Assembly (NCBI RefSeq): GCF_014204985.1
Contig: NZ_JACHMP010000001.1
Coordinates: forward strand, 434,001 to 498,000
Reading direction: 5' to 3'
Source of the DNA: Streptosporangium becharense
GTDB lineage: Bacteria; Actinomycetota; Actinomycetes; Streptosporangiales; Streptosporangiaceae
DNA length: 64,000 nucleotides
The notes below the pieces were generated by a model that did not search any database, was not told the origin of the DNA, and saw only the letters and a program-made list of their open reading frames with translations. Shown piece by piece: positions 61,332-64,000 of this stretch. Numbering within the stretch: the first letter of the stretch is position 1; each line of letters opens with the position of its first letter. The position numbers and the translations under genes were made by a program.

Positions 61332-61943
61332 ATGCGGCTGACCAGGGCGGAAAGCAAGGCGGCCAACAAGCGCGCGCTGATCGACGCGGCGCGCGAGGTC
61401 GTCGGGCAGGAGGGTTCCAAGGCGAAGCTGGAGGACATCGCCGAGCTTGCCGGCCTGACGACGGGTGCGGTCTACTCTCTGTTCGGCGGCAAGAACAACC
61501 TGATGGTCGCCATGGTCGACGACTACGCCGGCCCCCTCGACCTGCGATCGATCGAGCCCCTCGGTCCCGACCTGCCACTTGAGGAGGTCGTGGCCGAGGT
61601 CGCTCGCCAGTTCTGGCGGATGTCGGCCGACCCCGAGGCCGCCGGAAAGCTACTGTTCGAGACACGCGTTCTCGACCTCGTCCTCAACGATCCAGAGCTG
61701 CTCGGCAGGCTCAACGCCTCGGTCCGATCGACCGAGACCGACCTCGCCGCGCTGTTCGTCGGCCGCGAGCACGGCAAGGCGCCCGTCACGGGTGAGCAGG
61801 CCGTGCGTCTGGCCCGCGCGCTCAAGGCGCTGCTGTCCGGGCTCGGGCAGAGCGTCGTACTCGGTGCCCACGACAGCTCCGAGGAATTCTTCGTCGACGT
61901 CGCGCGATCCCTGGTCACGTCCAGGGTGCTCGGCCAGGCATAG
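61332..61943 (+). CDS. TetR-family transcriptional regulator
   Basis: A 203-residue repressor. The helix-turn-helix is KRALIDAAREVVGQEGSKAKLEDIAELAGLTTGAVYSLFGGKNNLMVAMV (about residues 13-62); the rest is the usual helical ligand domain. It is divergent from the M14 peptidase and is followed by an MFS transporter and an M55 peptidase, so it probably controls both units in response to a peptide or D-amino-acid signal. ATG 61332; GAGGAG lies upstream at 61315-61320. Confidence 0.88.
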   Translation: MRLTRAESKAANKRALIDAAREVVGQEGSKAKLEDIAELAGLTTGAVYSLFGGKNNLMVAMVDDYAGPLDLRSIEPLGPDLPLEEVVAEVARQFWRMSADPEAAGKLLFETRVLDLVLNDPELLGRLNASVRSTETDLAALFVGREHGKAPVTGEQAVRLARALKALLSGLGQSVVLGAHDSSEEFFVDVARSLVTSRVLGQA

Positions 61944-62003
61944 CCGGGCCGCGGGTTCGGGGGAACGCGCGGCCGCACGTCACCCCACCTGAAAGGCAGC
62001 ACC

Positions 62004-63437
62004 ATGTCCAGATCCGGCTTCGGCATCATCGGCGCGCCGGTGTTGTTCATCGGCGTCCTCCAAACCATGGAGATGACCCTCTCACCCGCGCTCCCGCTGA
62101 TCCAACGGGAACTGGCCGCCTCGCCGGAGGCGCTCGCCTGGATCTTCACCGGCTCGCTGATCAGCTCGGCGATCAGCACCCCGATCGTCGGCCGCCTGGC
62201 CGACATGTACGACAAACGGCGGCTGCTGCTCACGCTGATGGCGATCACCAGCGCCGGAGTCCTCCTCACCGCCCTGGCGCCCAACGTCACCGTGCTGATC
62301 GCCGGCATGGCGGTGGAGGGCGTCTGGCTGGGCATGCTGCCCCTGACCGTGGGGCTGTTCCGCGACACCCTCGAACCCGAACAGGCCGCCACCGGCAACG
62401 GCCTGGTCATCGGCGTCGCCGCCCTGGCCAGCGCGCTCGGCCTCATCCTCGCCGGGCCGATCAGCGCGGCTCTCGGCTACCGGTGGCTGTTCATCCTGGC
62501 CCTGGCCGGTGCGCTGGTGGCCGCACTCTGGGCCTGGTTCGTGGTGCCCGCCACGCCCCGCGCGGCCGCCGGTCGCGTCGACTGGGCCGGCGGGCTGCTG
62601 CTCGGCGGCGGCCTTGCCCTGCTCATGCTGGGCCTGACCACCGCCTCCAGCTGGGGCTGGACGGCTCCCGCCACCCTCGCCCTGTTCACGGCCGCGGCGC
62701 TGACGCTGGGACTGTGGGCGGTCATCGAGCTGCGCTCCGCCGACCCGCTCGTGGACCTGCGACTGCTGGCCGGACGCACTCCGGCCGGGGTGACCACGAT
62801 GGGGTTCGTGTTCGGCTTCGCCTCCTTCGGGCTCGTGGTCGCCCTGCCGATGATGCTGGCCGCGCCCGTCGAGACCGGGTACGGCCTGGGTGCCGACATC
62901 CTGTGGATCGGGATCTACATGTTCCCGATGGGCGTCGCGGGCACCGTGATCGCACCGCTGGTCGGGCCGATGTCCAGGCTCCTCGGGCGGCGCGCCGTGC
63001 TGGTGCTCGGCAGTGGGCTCGTCTGCGCCGGCACCGCCATGCTCGCCTTCTGGCACTCCTCCCCGTGGGAGATCGTGGCCGGAGTGACGATCATGGGACT
63101 GGGCGGGTCGATCGGCCTCACCGCCGCGCTCAACGCCGTGGCCGCCGACGTGCCCGCCGACCGCGCGGCCGGGGTCAGCGGCGTGGTCTTCGTCGCCAAG
63201 AGCATCGGCGGCACCTTCGGAGCGCAACTCGGCGCCATGGTGCTGGCGGCCGGCTCGGTGGCGGGAGTCCCCACCGAGAGCAGCTTCGTCGACACCTACC
63301 TGCTGTCCGCGGGACTCGGCCTGCTGGCCGTCGGCGCCGCTTTCGTGATCCCCTCCGCGGTACGGCAGGCCAAAGGCGTGGGCGTGGTTTCGGCCCCCGC
63401 GACAAAGCCCGCCGCCGCCCACAGTGACACGCTGTGA
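62004..63437 (+). CDS. MFS transporter (DHA2/EmrB-like)
   Basis: A 477-residue membrane protein with about 14 hydrophobic helices. Loop 2-3 signature GRLADMYDKRRLLL, motif C-like region GVAALASALGLILAGPISAALGYRWLF. It fits an exporter of the DHA2 kind; in this setting it could also import peptides. AAAGG lies nine bases before ATG 62004. It is 26 bp before the M55 gene and probably in one operon with it. Confidence 0.87.
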   Translation: MSRSGFGIIGAPVLFIGVLQTMEMTLSPALPLIQRELAASPEALAWIFTGSLISSAISTPIVGRLADMYDKRRLLLTLMAITSAGVLLTALAPNVTVLIAGMAVEGVWLGMLPLTVGLFRDTLEPEQAATGNGLVIGVAALASALGLILAGPISAALGYRWLFILALAGALVAALWAWFVVPATPRAAAGRVDWAGGLLLGGGLALLMLGLTTASSWGWTAPATLALFTAAALTLGLWAVIELRSADPLVDLRLLAGRTPAGVTTMGFVFGFASFGLVVALPMMLAAPVETGYGLGADILWIGIYMFPMGVAGTVIAPLVGPMSRLLGRRAVLVLGSGLVCAGTAMLAFWHSSPWEIVAGVTIMGLGGSIGLTAALNAVAADVPADRAAGVSGVVFVAKSIGGTFGAQLGAMVLAAGSVAGVPTESSFVDTYLLSAGLGLLAVGAAFVIPSAVRQAKGVGVVSAPATKPAAAHSDTL

Positions 63438-63463
63438 TCACATCTGAGGAAAAGGAGCAGCCG

Positions 63464-64000
63464 ATGCGGGTCTACATCTCCATCGACATGGAAGGCGTGG
63501 CGGGCGTCGCCACCATGGACCAGGTCTCCCGCGGCGGCCACGGGTATCCGCGATCGCAGCGGCTGATGACCGCCGAGGCCAACGCCGCCATCGAAGGCGC
63601 GTTCGCGGCCGGAGCCGACAGCGTCCTGGTCAACGACAGCCACGGCACCATGGACAACCTGCTGCACGAGGAGCTCGATCCGCGTGCCCGGCTGATCTTC
63701 GGCACTCCCAAGCTGGACTGCATGGCCGAGGGCATCTCGGCCGAGCACGACGTGGCCATGTTCCTCGGCTACCACGCCGCCGCCGGCTCGCCGGGCGTGC
63801 TCGCCCACACTTACTCCTCACACTTCTACGAGGTGCGGCTCAACGGCCGGCCGGTGTCGGAGGCCGAGGTCAACGCGCTGCAGGCCGCCGCGGTCGGCGT
63901 TCCGGTGGGGCTGCTCACCGGCGACGACGTCATCTGCGGCGTCGCAGAGAAGGCCTTCCCCGGCGTGCGGGCGGTCGCCGTGAAGGTCGCGCACGGGCAC
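63464..64000 (+). CDS. M55-family D-aminopeptidase (DppA-like), cut by the window end
   Basis: The first 179 codons are present. The zinc ligands of Bacillus subtilis DppA are found at the same numbers: Asp8 and Glu10 (SIDMEG), His60 (VNDSHG), His104 (LGYHAAA) and Glu133 (PVSEAEVNAL), with His115 in VLAHTYSS near the active site. It should release D-amino acids from the N-terminus of short peptides such as D-Ala-D-Ala. AAAGGAG precedes ATG 63464. Neighbouring M14 peptidase and MFS genes suggest recycling or uptake of wall peptides. Confidence 0.92.
   Translation, partial: MRVYISIDMEGVAGVATMDQVSRGGHGYPRSQRLMTAEANAAIEGAFAAGADSVLVNDSHGTMDNLLHEELDPRARLIFGTPKLDCMAEGISAEHDVAMFLGYHAAAGSPGVLAHTYSSHFYEVRLNGRPVSEAEVNALQAAAVGVPVGLLTGDDVICGVAEKAFPGVRAVAVKVAHGH

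Overview
This window is very GC-rich (about 70% or more by eye). Its genes are tightly packed and often start with GTG, with short overlaps such as ATGA or GTGA. It carries families typical of filamentous actinomycetes: an AfsR-type regulator, a WhiJ-like XRE/DUF5753 protein with a DUF397 partner and an RsbW-like kinase, an ECF42 sigma factor, DUF6194, DUF3500 and a KstR2 regulon. I infer a soil actinomycete, possibly Streptosporangiales; the genus cannot be read from this sequence. I saw no tRNA, rRNA, CRISPR array, transposase or integrase.

Layout. 0-6.6 kb: a membrane protein; a cysteine-containing HTH regulator divergent from a DUF2249-cupin protein across a clear inverted repeat; a DGPF protein with an ECF42 sigma factor and a matching promoter; a secreted three-repeat protein; a DnaQ-like exonuclease. 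6.8-14.4 kb: an ArsR-MFS-M29 aminopeptidase operon sharing a double operator with a large AfsR-like regulator, then an exported serine hydrolase. 14.4-17.4 kb: a FadR-type regulator divergent from a DUF3500 plus fumarylacetoacetate-hydrolase-family pair. 17.6-31.3 kb: small units (DUF1622, hydrolases, acetyltransferases, PaaX-like regulator, HAD phosphatase, LysR/EamA pair, PhzF-like protein, cyclase and three small secreted proteins). 31.4-33.1 kb: the WhiJ-like cassette. 33.3-41.5 kb: a Kdp potassium-uptake operon (unnamed 27-residue small ORF, kdpF, A, B, C, D) without kdpE. 41.8-43.5 kb: EamA transporter and MarR regulator divergent at a perfect palindrome, then a 21-bp minisatellite.

43.5-56.9 kb is a cluster for degrading the last two steroid rings (the HIP pathway): fadA6, ipdF, fadE30, a crotonase-family gene, fadE31, fadE32, fadE33, ipdC, ipdA, ipdB, kstR2, an SDR gene and echA20. 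The three divergent intergenic regions each carry a KstR2-like palindrome. fadD3, the entry CoA ligase, is absent. A cytochrome P450 follows.

58.4-64 kb: a Thg1-family tRNA guanylyltransferase / 3'-5' polymerase whose start region is a tandem duplication creating an 8-codon upstream ORF, a YiaA-type membrane protein, and a peptide-use locus (M14 carboxypeptidase divergent from TetR, then MFS and a DppA-like M55 D-aminopeptidase cut by the window end).

All functions are read from motifs and remembered family features; no database search was possible.
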